A stretch of DNA of 64,000 nucleotides, from assembly GCF_014696435.1 (NCBI RefSeq), contig NZ_JACJQG010000025.1, positions 45,170 through 109,169 on the forward strand. The letters are read 5' to 3'. The DNA is from Calothrix anomala FACHB-343 (GTDB taxonomy: Bacteria; Cyanobacteriota; Cyanobacteriia; Cyanobacteriales; Nostocaceae). Positions 17,243-25,850 of the stretch are shown here, piece after piece (the first letter of the stretch is position 1; every line of letters starts with the position of its first letter). The position numbers were made by a program, and so were the translations under genes. Below the pieces are notes generated by a model. That model saw only the letters and a list, made by a program, of their open reading frames with translations, ran no database searches and was not told the origin of the DNA.

Positions 17243-17468
17243 AGGTGCAAGTTTCGAGTTCAAAGGCGCAACTTCCAAGCAAAAAGGCGCAAGTTTCCAG
17301 CAAAAAGGTGCAACTTCCGAGTTCAAAACCTCAACTTCCGAGCAAAAAGCCTCACCTTCCGAGTTCAAAGGTGCAACTTCCAAGCAAAAAACCTCAACTT
17401 CCGAGTTCAAAACCTCAACTTCCGAGTTCAAAACCTCAACTCCCAAGCAAAAAGCCTCAACGTCCAAG
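17243..17468. repeat. 21-bp tandem repeat, second locus, ~11 units
   Basis: Units of the type TTCCGAGTTCAAAACCTC alternate with TTCCAAGCAAAAAGCCTC. The reverse complement shares TTTTGAACTCG with the array at 8443-8669. Open in several frames, not coding. Confidence 0.85.
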
Positions 17469-17483
17469 CTAATTTCACAAAAC

Positions 17484-17556
17484 AGCGCCTCCCCCTTGTC
17501 CCCCTTGTCCTCCTTGTCCTCCTTGTCCCCCTTCCCTTCCCTTGTCCCCCGTCCCC
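17484..17556. repeat. CCTTGTCCT pyrimidine tract
   Basis: Imperfect 9-bp repeats of CCTTGTCCC/CCTTGTCCT. Similar GGAGGACAA repeats occur at 28256-28275 and 29020-29055. Confidence 0.7.
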
Positions 17557-18816
17557 CTAATTTGCTGTAAGATCAATCTCAGCATCCGCCGGCATTCCGG
17601 GTTTAGCGAATCCAGCCGGGTTATCAATGGTAATTTTGACACCAAAAACTTGTTTAACTCGGTCTTGTTGGAAGTAAATATTCTCCGGGGTGAAAGATGC
17701 TTGGGTATCAATCGCCGCAATCTTGGCTGTTAGGGGTTGTTTGATTGCTGAATCTAGAAATATCTTAGCTGGTTGACCAACACGGACTTTACCAATCATA
17801 CCTTGGGGGATAAAAGCACGCAGATAAACTGTATTAGGATCGATTAAGGTAAGTAAAGTTTTACCAGTGCTGACAACTACTCCAGGTTCTACGCTGCGAC
17901 TGACAACTACGCCGTTAATTGGACTAGTGACTGTGAGATTAGCAATTTTCGCTTTGATTTCTTCTACAGCCGCTTTAGCATTAAGTACATCAGCTTGGGC
18001 TGTAGAGAGTTTTAGCTGAGTTTGCGCTAATTGCGTCTTTGAAGCATTTAATTGAACGTTGCGAATGGAGGAATTGTACCCCACACTTTTAGCTTGGGTT
18101 AATTGTCCTTGGGCAGAATTGACTAATTTTTGATAAGAAGTTACTGCTGCTTGGCGAGATTTGAGATTAGCTAATGCACTTTCTAAGTTTGCTTGGGCTT
18201 GATCGAATTGTTGTCTGGTAATAGCGCCCTGTTTAACTAATTTGATGTAGCGATCGCGGTTCATTTGCGCTAATTTTAACTCAGATTTGGCTTGTTCTAC
18301 ATTGGCGATCGCTTGACTGAGTTGGGCTTGGCTAGAAGCTACTGATGATTCCGCCTGTAAAATTCGTCCTTTAGCATCTTCTACAGCTTGTTTTAAGCTG
18401 ATTTGATTTTCTTGGATTTGGCTGTGGAGAAAACTGATTTGTAATCTTGCTTGCTCTTCTTGTTTTTGCATCGCATCTACACGCGCAGATGCACCTTTGA
18501 GTTGTGCTTGAATCTCTGCATCATCTAACTGAACAATTACCTGTTTTTCTCGCACCGTATCCCCTTCGCGCACAGCTACCGAGGTGATGCGCCCTGCAAC
18601 TTTAGCGCCAATATCAGTTTGATAGCCTTCAATTCTTCCAGTAACTCGGATTGTATTAGCTGCAGAACGAGATGTGATTACATAAGAGGTGAAAACACCA
18701 ATACCTGTGAGTAATAAACCTAATGGGATTAATAAACGCGGTGAGAGTTTGCGCTTACCTTTAGATGTGGCGCTGGTATCAAAAGGTTCTTGGGCGGGCG
18801 AGAGTGGCGGAGCCAT
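17557..18816 (-). CDS. HlyD-family membrane fusion protein
   Basis: 419 residues. Short cytoplasmic N-terminus, one membrane helix (LLIPLGLLLTGIGVFTSYVI, ~29-48), split lipoyl domain (VREGDTVREKQVIVQLDD and LTVTSPINGVVVSRSVEPG), long alpha-helical coiled coil (~100-275) rich in Gln and Ala, and a beta-barrel with the VYLRAFIPQGMIGKV segment. It bridges the inner-membrane ABC pump to the outer membrane. First gene of the operon hlyD - ATPase - permease, with repeat-filled gaps of ~450 and ~60 bp. A TetR-like operator lies ~75 bp upstream. Confidence 0.9.
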   Translation of the reverse strand: MAPPLSPAQEPFDTSATSKGKRKLSPRLLIPLGLLLTGIGVFTSYVITSRSAANTIRVTGRIEGYQTDIGAKVAGRITSVAVREGDTVREKQVIVQLDDAEIQAQLKGASARVDAMQKQEEQARLQISFLHSQIQENQISLKQAVEDAKGRILQAESSVASSQAQLSQAIANVEQAKSELKLAQMNRDRYIKLVKQGAITRQQFDQAQANLESALANLKSRQAAVTSYQKLVNSAQGQLTQAKSVGYNSSIRNVQLNASKTQLAQTQLKLSTAQADVLNAKAAVEEIKAKIANLTVTSPINGVVVSRSVEPGVVVSTGKTLLTLIDPNTVYLRAFIPQGMIGKVRVGQPAKIFLDSAIKQPLTAKIAAIDTQASFTPENIYFQQDRVKQVFGVKITIDNPAGFAKPGMPADAEIDLTAN

Positions 18817-18888
18817 ATTTTTTTGAGTTTAAAACTAAACTTCAACGGGAACTTACTATGATGCTGGCTCAAGATTTACAACCTGAGT

Positions 18889-18906
18889 ACATACGTTATA
18901 GTATGT
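18889..18906. promoter_or_regulatory. Candidate TetR/AcrR-type operator
   Basis: Perfect dyad ACATAC-GTTATA-GTATGT, 73-90 bp upstream of the hlyD start. It resembles AcrR-family operators in layout. No tetR-like gene is in the window, so the regulator would be encoded elsewhere. Confidence 0.5.
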
Positions 18907-18969
18907 CCGAGATGTTTTGCACAACTCAGATATTTCAGGGAGATTAGTAAATAGGGGCTAGGGACTGTT

Positions 18970-18986
18970 CATTGGTGTCAACTTAA
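18970..18986. mobile_element. Solo end of MITE B
   Basis: CATTGGTGTCAACTTAA, identical to the 17-bp end of the element at 8115-8375. No matching right end follows within the next few hundred bases, so it is a relic or half element. Confidence 0.65.
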
Positions 18987-19089
18987 GTTTAAACGCTTAC
19001 CCCACAAGCCTTTCACCCCACCCTTTAATCCCCTCCCCGTTTACCTACGGCGTACACACAAGTCTTATAATCTAGCCCGATAACGTTTT

Positions 19090-19279
19090 GATCCCCCCTA
19101 ACCCCCCTTAAAAAGGGGGGAAGAGAATCAAAGTCCCCCTTTTTAAGGGGCAGCCCTGCGTTGCGGGGGTTCCCCCCGTTGTAGCAAGTGGCGTGGATTT
19201 AGGGGGATCTAGCTACATTTTGCACTTAGCACAGAGATGTGTGTACACCGTAGCCTTAAAAAGGGGGGTAGGGGGGATC
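19090..19279. repeat. GATCCCCC / GGGGGATC inverted-repeat cluster
   Basis: Stems GATCCCCCCTAACCCCC and TTAAAAAGGGGGG recur, closing with AGGGGGGATCT at 19269-19280. Flanked by CTACGGCGTACACACA and TGTGTGTACACCGTAG. A related copy is at 33718-33840. Confidence 0.75.
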
Positions 19280-19294
19280 TGATAGCCCTGAGAA

Positions 19295-21745
19295 TTATTG
19301 ATTTGTCTTAAGTTGCAAGATACTATTTAAATCTTTGATAGTGATGGTTTGGCGATCTGATGCTGCGCCAATCAGATTTAAACTGTCGGGAGTGAGGACA
19401 GCATTATGTTTTAGTCCATCAACCGAGGAAATATATTTGTTATTTTGCCAATTCCATAGATTTGTAGAACAACAATCGTTAAAAATGATTGTTTGACTAT
19501 CAGGTGTAACGGTTAAAGATGTTAAGAAAGTAGAAGAACCCGGTAATGTTTTTAATAGTTTCAAAGTTTGCGCATCCCAAACTTTCACCATCCAAATTGT
19601 ACTTAAGTCTTGCCGATCGCTACCGCCAGTGACAATAAATTTACCATCAGGGCTGAGGGCGATTACTTCAACTTCGCGAGAATGCGCCGCCCAGCTTTGG
19701 ACAAATTTTTGTTGACGTAAATCCCAAATCTTAACTCCGCCCAGGCTAGCAATATATAAATTCTGATTGTCTTTGCTAGTGGCTAAAGCAAACACATAAC
19801 CGCGAGAATTAACTTTTTGTAGTAAGTTACCATCTGCTAAATTCCAAACTTTTACAGTTGGATCGTTGGGACTTCCAGTAACTAAGATTTGAGCATCGGC
19901 GCTGATGTTTAAAGCTTTAACTTCTCCTAAATGTGCGGGGTAGAATGTTTTATTTAACGTGCCGCTTTTGTAATCCCATTTTTGAATTACCCCTGTAGAT
20001 GTACCCACTACTAAATTTTGATTATCTGGACTGACGGCGATAGATTGAATTTTGCCAGAAAATACGTTTAAGGTTTGTTGCAGACTCTTTTTGTTAATAT
20101 CCCAAACTTGAATTTTGTTGTCCCAATTTCCGCTAATTAGTGTTTGGTTATCCGGCGCGATCGCTAAAACTCCAATATGTTCCGGTATTTTCCAAGCTGG
20201 TATGGCTGGTTGATTAGCGGAGATATCTTGTTTGGGAGTTTGCGGCTGTGAGTTAGCGTAAATTTGCGGTATTTGCCAAAGCGGCGTCAGCATGTAAATT
20301 ACCAGGAAGATGACTACATCGCCAATCAAAAACCACTTGCGATCGCGTGACTTTTTTACTGGTAGATTTGGTGGGTGAACCGTTTGATGGGCGCTAATAG
20401 CGGTAATAGTTTCCGGTAGTTGATTAAATATGTTTGTCGCTGCTTGGGATGTCAGTTTGAAATATACTTGCTCGCTAAATTGAATGATTCTAAATTCTAA
20501 TGGTAGTTCTTGACGATGGGCGGAAATGAAACCCAATCCATTATAAAACTGTTTATCTCTCCGCCAACCAAGACAGTAAAGTGGTAAGGTGATTTGCGGC
20601 TGAATTCGAGCTAATATCAACTTCGTCATTTCTTGAGGTTGATATTGTGCCTCAATATGCAAGTTAAATAACATCGAATAGTTATTGTATTTACCAAAGT
20701 GAATGTAACCTATTGGGCGGTTATCTTTCTCAATTAGTAACTCTTGCCATTTAAAAATAAACCGATTCAGGATGAAGAAGAGAGAAATTAACCAAAGTGC
20801 GATCGCAATTCCCGAAACAGGTAAATCTAATACAGAATAATCAAATTCAGCGAGCCATGTTAACCCTAGTAATTCTTTGATGATAATTCCAGTTAAACTA
20901 ATTACTACAAAACTGCCGCCAGCTAGTGCAGTAATTATTGTGGCAATATAAATCAGAGACTTTCTAAATCTTTGTCGCTGCCAAAATGTTTGATAAATTT
21001 GCCATTGTTCTTGAAAATTTTGGAAAGGACGAATAGAAATCCCTGGCGGTAAAGGAAAACTTGTAGATTTATGTTCGCTGATGGGAATTGGTGGTTGCAA
21101 TATTACCATTGCAGGGAGTGGAGAAAACTTTAATTCTCTAGGCTTCTCATCATTGGGAAGAGAAACAAACCCAAATCTTTCATAAAATGATTTGAGATAA
21201 GGAATATAAATTAGATATACAGGTAAACTGAGATTTTCTAGACAATGCCAGAGTAATTGTGAACCAACACCTTGACTGCGATGTTTAGGCTCAATATAAA
21301 TGTTAGATAGGATATTATAGTTACTTTTAACTACAATGAATGCCCAACCAACAATTTGCTTTTCATACTCAACAAACCATACTTTATCTTTGGTATAGCT
21401 ACGTGCTATTAAATATTCTGAAAGTTTATATATAGCAATGCCAAAGGCAACTGCACTACCCATTGATAAAAACACAAGAAAATCACTTGGTTTGATGGCT
21501 GAAGAAATTATTTGCCAATCAAGGAAGTGCTTTGGCGGTTTGCCATATTCAAATAAATATGCTTTATGATTTATTTCTAATCGCTTGACAAATGCTTCTA
21601 AAACTGTTCTGATACTGAAAACTATTGCCAAGATAGATATTGAAATAATTACCCAACCAGAGTATTTAGAGTGGTGCGCTTGTAATTCTGCAACAGTGCC
21701 TTGACGGAATGAGTATCCTGACGGTGTTTTTGCGGATGAAGACAT
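19295..21745 (-). CDS. Membrane GNAT-like / WD40-repeat fusion protein, 816 aa
   Basis: Unusual multidomain protein. Membrane segments at ~31-50 and ~87-106; a GNAT-like domain ~120-200 with an acetyl-CoA-type loop (PKHRSQGVGSQLLWH) and YERFGF; two long hydrophobic segments ~265-330; a second, degenerate GNAT-like segment ~345-415 (RPIGYIHFG, QFYNGLGF) whose loop lacks the glycines; another helix ~500-516; then WD40 blades from ~545 to the end (IQVWDINKK, VKVWNLADG, VKIWDLRQQ, VKVWDAQTL). The propeller would face one side of the membrane as a protein-binding platform. Alone in its transcription unit. The domain reading is by eye; the function is unknown. Confidence 0.75.
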   Translation of the reverse strand: MSSSAKTPSGYSFRQGTVAELQAHHSKYSGWVIISISILAIVFSIRTVLEAFVKRLEINHKAYLFEYGKPPKHFLDWQIISSAIKPSDFLVFLSMGSAVAFGIAIYKLSEYLIARSYTKDKVWFVEYEKQIVGWAFIVVKSNYNILSNIYIEPKHRSQGVGSQLLWHCLENLSLPVYLIYIPYLKSFYERFGFVSLPNDEKPRELKFSPLPAMVILQPPIPISEHKSTSFPLPPGISIRPFQNFQEQWQIYQTFWQRQRFRKSLIYIATIITALAGGSFVVISLTGIIIKELLGLTWLAEFDYSVLDLPVSGIAIALWLISLFFILNRFIFKWQELLIEKDNRPIGYIHFGKYNNYSMLFNLHIEAQYQPQEMTKLILARIQPQITLPLYCLGWRRDKQFYNGLGFISAHRQELPLEFRIIQFSEQVYFKLTSQAATNIFNQLPETITAISAHQTVHPPNLPVKKSRDRKWFLIGDVVIFLVIYMLTPLWQIPQIYANSQPQTPKQDISANQPAIPAWKIPEHIGVLAIAPDNQTLISGNWDNKIQVWDINKKSLQQTLNVFSGKIQSIAVSPDNQNLVVGTSTGVIQKWDYKSGTLNKTFYPAHLGEVKALNISADAQILVTGSPNDPTVKVWNLADGNLLQKVNSRGYVFALATSKDNQNLYIASLGGVKIWDLRQQKFVQSWAAHSREVEVIALSPDGKFIVTGGSDRQDLSTIWMVKVWDAQTLKLLKTLPGSSTFLTSLTVTPDSQTIIFNDCCSTNLWNWQNNKYISSVDGLKHNAVLTPDSLNLIGAASDRQTITIKDLNSILQLKTNQ

Positions 21746-22270
21746 TGATGAGTCAGCCTTTTAATAGTTGCACGCCTAGAAAAATATTTATGCGATCGCT
21801 CCCAGCTTTTCACGTAATTTAGAAAATAGAGAACCGCAATTACACCGAATGTTCTTATAGATGAGTCTGTTTTATTTTTTCTTTCAGGTATTTCCAGAAA
21901 ATCAATTATCCAATTTACGACAGAGAATATTTTCTTTCTCCCCTTGCTCCCTTCCCCTTTACCAAAAAAGCGATAGTATATTTTTTTAGCCGGAAGTCCC
22001 TAAACGGGTACAGAACTATTTTTTATCAGTATTTTTACTAATAGAAGTAATATTTTTGACGATAAATGTGGTGATGGATTGAAAAAGTGTGTTTTCTATC
22101 CGCAGATTTGTCAATTACTAATCAAAACTTCACTGAAACGAAATATTACTGCCTAAGTAAATCCCTATAATAATACTTATAGAAACTATTTGAAACCGCA
22201 AATTTAGTTGCAAATATATTTGCTGTTTTCAAAGCATTAACAATATTTGCATTTAACTTTAAATAGGCTT
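21746..22270. other. Intergenic, no gene seen
   Basis: 525 bases between divergent genes. It has a HIP1 site near 21793, T-rich runs and no credible reading frame. Promoters for both flanking genes should lie here. Confidence 0.45.
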
Positions 22271-22891
22271 ATGTTATCAGTAGCATCAGCAGTAGAAGAG
22301 TCTGTCAAAATTTTCCACAATGTTCATAATGAATATGTGCCCGCCAAGATTGTACCTATTTCTGGCAAACATATTCAAGATATTGAATTACTATGGCTAC
22401 CCCAACTGAGAAATCACAATTGTTGGGATCGGGATTTAGATATACACAAATATTTAAATAACCCAGATATTTATGAAGTTTATGTTCTGGAATACGATGC
22501 GATCGCGCAAGGTATAATTATTCTCCAAACTAATAAATGTTATTCTCGGTTGGATGTAGATAAAAATTTAATTTATGTTCACTTATTAACTGTAGCACCT
22601 TGGAACCGTGCAGCGATTCTCGGCAGAAGGAATTATAAAGGAGTGGGTACAGTTCTTTTAACATTTGCGATGTTACATAGTTTTAACTTGGGATTTCAAG
22701 GAAGAATTGCCTTAAATACTGTTCAAGAATCTGAAAATTTTTATCAAAAGTTGCCTTTTTTTGATGGCGGATATGATTTATTTCCATCTGGTAATGATGG
22801 CAGATATATTGGTTTAAAATATCTAGAAATGCCAGAAGAAGAAGCAGAATTAGTAATGCTAAATTTATATTTAACAAGTTATTTAAATTAG
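22271..22891 (+). CDS. GNAT-like protein, 206 aa
   Basis: Reads as a GNAT-fold protein: YVHLLTVAPWN (beta-4), then RRNYKGVGTVLLTFAML in the place of the acetyl-CoA loop, and ENFYQKLPFFDGGYDLF near the C-terminus. The loop GVGT keeps two glycines. I took the ATG at 22271; a TTG at 22247 is also possible. It is divergent from the GNAT-WD40 protein, so the two may be functionally linked. Substrate unknown; lineage-specific variant. Confidence 0.65.
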   Translation: MLSVASAVEESVKIFHNVHNEYVPAKIVPISGKHIQDIELLWLPQLRNHNCWDRDLDIHKYLNNPDIYEVYVLEYDAIAQGIIILQTNKCYSRLDVDKNLIYVHLLTVAPWNRAAILGRRNYKGVGTVLLTFAMLHSFNLGFQGRIALNTVQESENFYQKLPFFDGGYDLFPSGNDGRYIGLKYLEMPEEEAELVMLNLYLTSYLN

Positions 22892-22900
22892 CATTTATAG

Positions 22901-22931
22901 CTGTTGACTGTTGACTGTTGACTGTTGACAG
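22901..22931. repeat. TGTTGAC tandem array
   Basis: Four copies of CTGTTGA/TGTTGAC just after the stop of the GNAT-like gene. Confidence 0.85.
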
Positions 22932-23079
22932 ACTTAAAAGCCTTTTATTGTCAGGGTTTTATCTTAGGTTGATGTCCTAATCTATCTGGCTACAGCTATA
23001 TTGTACATTCAAGGGTTTAAAACCCCTTTATTGACACTGAGTAAATTTTCAGTGGTGGTTGACATTCCCAGCTTAAAAT

Positions 23080-23122
23080 ATTTTGAATTTTGAATTTTGA
23101 ATTTTGAATTTTGAATTTTGAA
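23080..23122. repeat. TTTTGAA tandem array abutting the rnz stop
   Basis: Six tandem units of TTTTGAA; the rnz TAA codon at 23123-23125 directly follows. The same unit recurs at 44186-44222. Confidence 0.9.
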
Positions 23123-24067
23123 TTATTCATCTGCCTCACGCCGCCGGGGTACATCATAAACCATGAAATCATGAGCCATATTAGTATTGGGAAAAATTGC
23201 TCTAGCTTCTTGTAGCAAATCCTTCAATTCTATACTATTGCCTGGAGCATAACGCGGGCTGAAATGAGTCATGATTAAGCGATGTGCTTGAGCCGCTAAA
23301 GCTGTTTGTGCTGCCATTGTACTAGTGGAATGTAGCCTTTGAAATGCCATATCTGCATCTTGATGGGCAAAAGTCGCTTCGTGAATTAACACATCTGCAT
23401 CCTGTGCTAATTCCACTGCACCTTCGCAAAATACGGTATCCGTACAATAGGCAATCTTACGGCCAATCTCTGTAGGCCCGCATAATTCTTTACCATCAAT
23501 TACTCGGCCATCTGTCAGCGTAACGGTTTCACCGCGCTTGAGTTGACCGTAAATCCGACCTGGGGGAATCTGCAATTCCTTCGCTTTTTCTATATCAAAG
23601 CGTCCGGCGCGGTCTTTTTCCGCGACTCGGTAGCCAAAAGCTGTAATCCGATGATGTAAAGCGCCGCAGGTAACCGTAAATTCATCATCTTCATAAACTA
23701 CCCCCGGACGGACAGCATGAACTTTTACCGGGTAAGAAAAGTGTGTATGGGAGTAACGTAAAGCCGATTGGATATATTCATTTAATCCTGGCGGCCCGTA
23801 AATATCTATCTTTTCGACATTTCCCGCCAAGCCACAACTAGCTAGCAATCCCATCAAGCCAAAAATGTGGTCACCATGCATGTGGGTAATAAAAATTCGG
23901 GATAGTTGGCTGATTCTGAGTTCACTCCGCAATAGTTGATGCTGAGTACCTTCGCCACAATCGAATAACCACAGTTCTGCCCTTTGGGGTAATCTTAAGG
24001 CAACACTGGAAACATTACGCGCTCTTGTGGGTACGCCGGAACTTGTCCCTAAAAATGTGATCTGCAC
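23123..24067 (-). CDS. rnz: Ribonuclease Z
   Basis: 314 residues of the short-form RNase Z. It cuts the 3' trailer from tRNA precursors that lack an encoded CCA, which fits the tRNA-Ala gene in this window. The beta-lactamase-fold zinc motif is [12 protein letters not shown] (~residues 59-70), with further ligands in CTDT, EATF and MTHFSP. N-terminus [14 protein letters not shown] is typical, so the start is firm. Gene stands alone with heptamer arrays at both ends. Confidence 0.95.
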   Translation of the reverse strand: MQITFLGTSSGVPTRARNVSSVALRLPQRAELWLFDCGEGTQHQLLRSELRISQLSRIFITHMHGDHIFGLMGLLASCGLAGNVEKIDIYGPPGLNEYIQSALRYSHTHFSYPVKVHAVRPGVVYEDDEFTVTCGALHHRITAFGYRVAEKDRAGRFDIEKAKELQIPPGRIYGQLKRGETVTLTDGRVIDGKELCGPTEIGRKIAYCTDTVFCEGAVELAQDADVLIHEATFAHQDADMAFQRLHSTSTMAAQTALAAQAHRLIMTHFSPRYAPGNSIELKDLLQEARAIFPNTNMAHDFMVYDVPRRREADE

Positions 24068-24115
24068 AGCGTTTTTTAGTTTTCCTTTGGCTGATTTGGA
24101 TACTTTATTTTATTA

Positions 24116-24240
24116 TGGGGCATTGGGCATTGGGCATTGGGCATTGGGCATTGGGCATTGAAACAATTTTGGATTTTGGATTTTAGATTTTAGATTTTAG
24201 ATTGGAATCCAAAATCGCAAATCTAAAATCTAAAATTTCT
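24116..24240. repeat. ATTGGGC array followed by GATTTTG/GATTTTA array
   Basis: Six copies of GCATTGG-type heptamers (24118-24161), then GGATTTT/AGATTTT units (24168-24202) that pair with AAAATCTAAAATC (24209-24240) to form a long hairpin. Confidence 0.85.
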
Positions 24241-24335
24241 TGTCCCCCTTGTCCTTTCATACATGGCGATGAAATTTGTTTCATCAAGACTGCCCTCTGC
24301 TTTCTGCCTTCTTCAATCCCAGTCCGCGATTGGAT

Positions 24336-25178
24336 TTAGGTGTGAAATATCACAGTTAATAAGGGTAAAAATGCTAGCAGAAAGCCATGCCAGGAATGCA
24401 ATTTAACTGCGGGGATGGGTTCTGGTGGTGCTAAAAGGGCTTCGATTCTCTGTTCTAAGCGATCGCCTGTGGGCGAACCTAAAGCAGCACAACAAATATC
24501 TGATAATACTGGTGTATTACTAACTACCATGAGCAGCGATTCTGCTAACACTAAGGGGTCTACTTTGCTGGCTGCATATCCATCGGCGCGGAGTTCGCGC
24601 AATACTAGCAATTCTTCCCACAAGGAGTCTGTGTTGGGTAACCAGGCGGTACAAGTACGCACCCAACCCAGCCAGAAAAACCAAAATGTATCTCGGTAAT
24701 GATAATGACCTTGTTCGTGCGCCAGAACACTTTCTAAATGTTCAGGGGAAAGTGTTTGCAATAATCCTTGACTAACTACTAGTTCGGGGTGCCAAAAACC
24801 AATTTGACCTGCGAAGAGTGCTTCTGTGTTTAAGAGGCGGATTTGTCTGTGACCAAAATTTACTAAGGGACAGTTCCGCGCAGATTGGACAGACTGCCAG
24901 CCTTGAATGGTAATTTTGATACAGAAAATACTAAAAATTCCCAGATAACACAGAGCTAGGAGATAACTACCCCAGCCTGTATACATCCCTGCCATTTTAC
25001 CTTGAGGCCCCATACAGAGGACAGCGATCGCAGTCATTAATAGTAGCAAGGGGGGGAAGAGAAATAAAAATAGCGATCGCCGCCAGCGCAAATTCCAATT
25101 ACCTTGAGAACCATTCCAAGAGGATCTTAACCCCCAAGCCACTGCCACAGCAGTCAAAATCATGATTAAATGTATCAT
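24336..25178 (-). CDS. M56/BlaR1-type membrane metallopeptidase
   Basis: 280 residues with hydrophobic segments near 1-20, 35-55, 70-90 and at the C-terminal end (FLLAFLPLLTVIFHT). The zinc site is LAHEQGHYHYRD (~residues 150-161) and RELRADGYAA provides the third ligand. Family members cleave the partner BlaI-type repressor or other proteins after sensing a signal. No penicillin-binding sensor domain is fused. Its start overlaps the BlaI stop by four bases, so the pair is translationally coupled. Confidence 0.87.
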   Translation of the reverse strand: MIHLIMILTAVAVAWGLRSSWNGSQGNWNLRWRRSLFLFLFPPLLLLMTAIAVLCMGPQGKMAGMYTGWGSYLLALCYLGIFSIFCIKITIQGWQSVQSARNCPLVNFGHRQIRLLNTEALFAGQIGFWHPELVVSQGLLQTLSPEHLESVLAHEQGHYHYRDTFWFFWLGWVRTCTAWLPNTDSLWEELLVLRELRADGYAASKVDPLVLAESLLMVVSNTPVLSDICCAALGSPTGDRLEQRIEALLAPPEPIPAVKLHSWHGFLLAFLPLLTVIFHT

Positions 25179-25594
25179 TTCCCCTCCCTAGCCTGCCTTG
25201 CGGCTTGAATGCGTTTTGCGATCGCTTCTATTTGTTCGCTGGCTGTTTCATCCAGACTATCAGCAAAAGCAGCCACGACATCGGGATTACCTACCGCCAA
25301 AAATCGCTGCAATTGCTCGTGCGCTCTAATTACTTCTGCTTGCTGTTTTGTAACTAAGGGACGCCAATAAAATGCTTTACCTTTTTTATCGCAGACTAGC
25401 CAACCTTTATCGGTGAGGCGGCGCATCACGGTGGTAACAGAGGTGTAAGCTAATTCTCGGTTGGGATCGGACAAAATGCGATCGTGTACATCCTTAACTG
25501 TCGCTGAACCCAATTCCCAGATGATTTGTAAAATTTCTGCTTCTAAAGGGCCTACAGATAGCTGTTTAGGTCGGTAGTCGGGTAATGGAGCCAT
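25175..25594 (-). CDS. BlaI/MecI/CopY-family repressor
   Basis: 139 residues: winged-helix DNA-binding domain (~13-85, with LEAEILQIIWELGSATVKDV and SVTTVMRRLTDKGWL) and a C-terminal helical dimerisation segment. It probably represses its own operon and other targets until cleaved through the M56 peptidase encoded next. Ribosome site GGAAA precedes the ATG. No lactamase gene is beside it. I see no clear BlaI operator dyad upstream. Confidence 0.92.
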   Translation of the reverse strand: MAPLPDYRPKQLSVGPLEAEILQIIWELGSATVKDVHDRILSDPNRELAYTSVTTVMRRLTDKGWLVCDKKGKAFYWRPLVTKQQAEVIRAHEQLQRFLAVGNPDVVAAFADSLDETASEQIEAIAKRIQAARQAREGK

Positions 25595-25767
25595 ATAAAT
25601 TTTCCATTGGAGATGGTGGGTAAGTAGATTAAACGCGCAATTCCATTGTGAATTTGATTAGCTGAGGTTGAGTCTGTCTTTCTTTCACAATACAGACTTT
25701 TTCCGTTCCTTGAACAGCAGCCGACAACCATCAGCACCAGTTTGGCAGATAATCAAGTTACCACACC

Positions 25768-25808
25768 TGTCAACGGTCAACGGTCAACGGTCAACGGTCA
25801 ACCGTCAA
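25768..25808. repeat. CGGTCAA tandem array
   Basis: Five CGGTCAA/CCGTCAA units running into the 3'-associated repeat at 25799. Confidence 0.85.
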
Positions 25809-25850
25809 CAGCCCTCACGATGCATTGTGCAACTTAAAAGCAGAATAGCT
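25799..25850. repeat. 3'-associated repeat, family 2 (copy 1)
   Basis: CAACAGCCCTCACGATGCAT then GTGCAACTTAAAAGCAGAAT and AGCT, ending at the stop codon of the minus-strand gene at 25850. Copies at 50546-50598 (inverted) and 59240-59294. Confidence 0.85.

Noticed and set aside
17156-17560. Frames with repeats of E-V or K-P-Q type on both strands
   Set aside because: Same cause: 21-bp array, non-coding.
19295-21745. Two separate genes rather than one GNAT-WD40 protein
   Set aside because: One uninterrupted frame with continuous membrane and linker segments; no internal stop or ribosome site seen. Kept as one gene, with the caveat stated.
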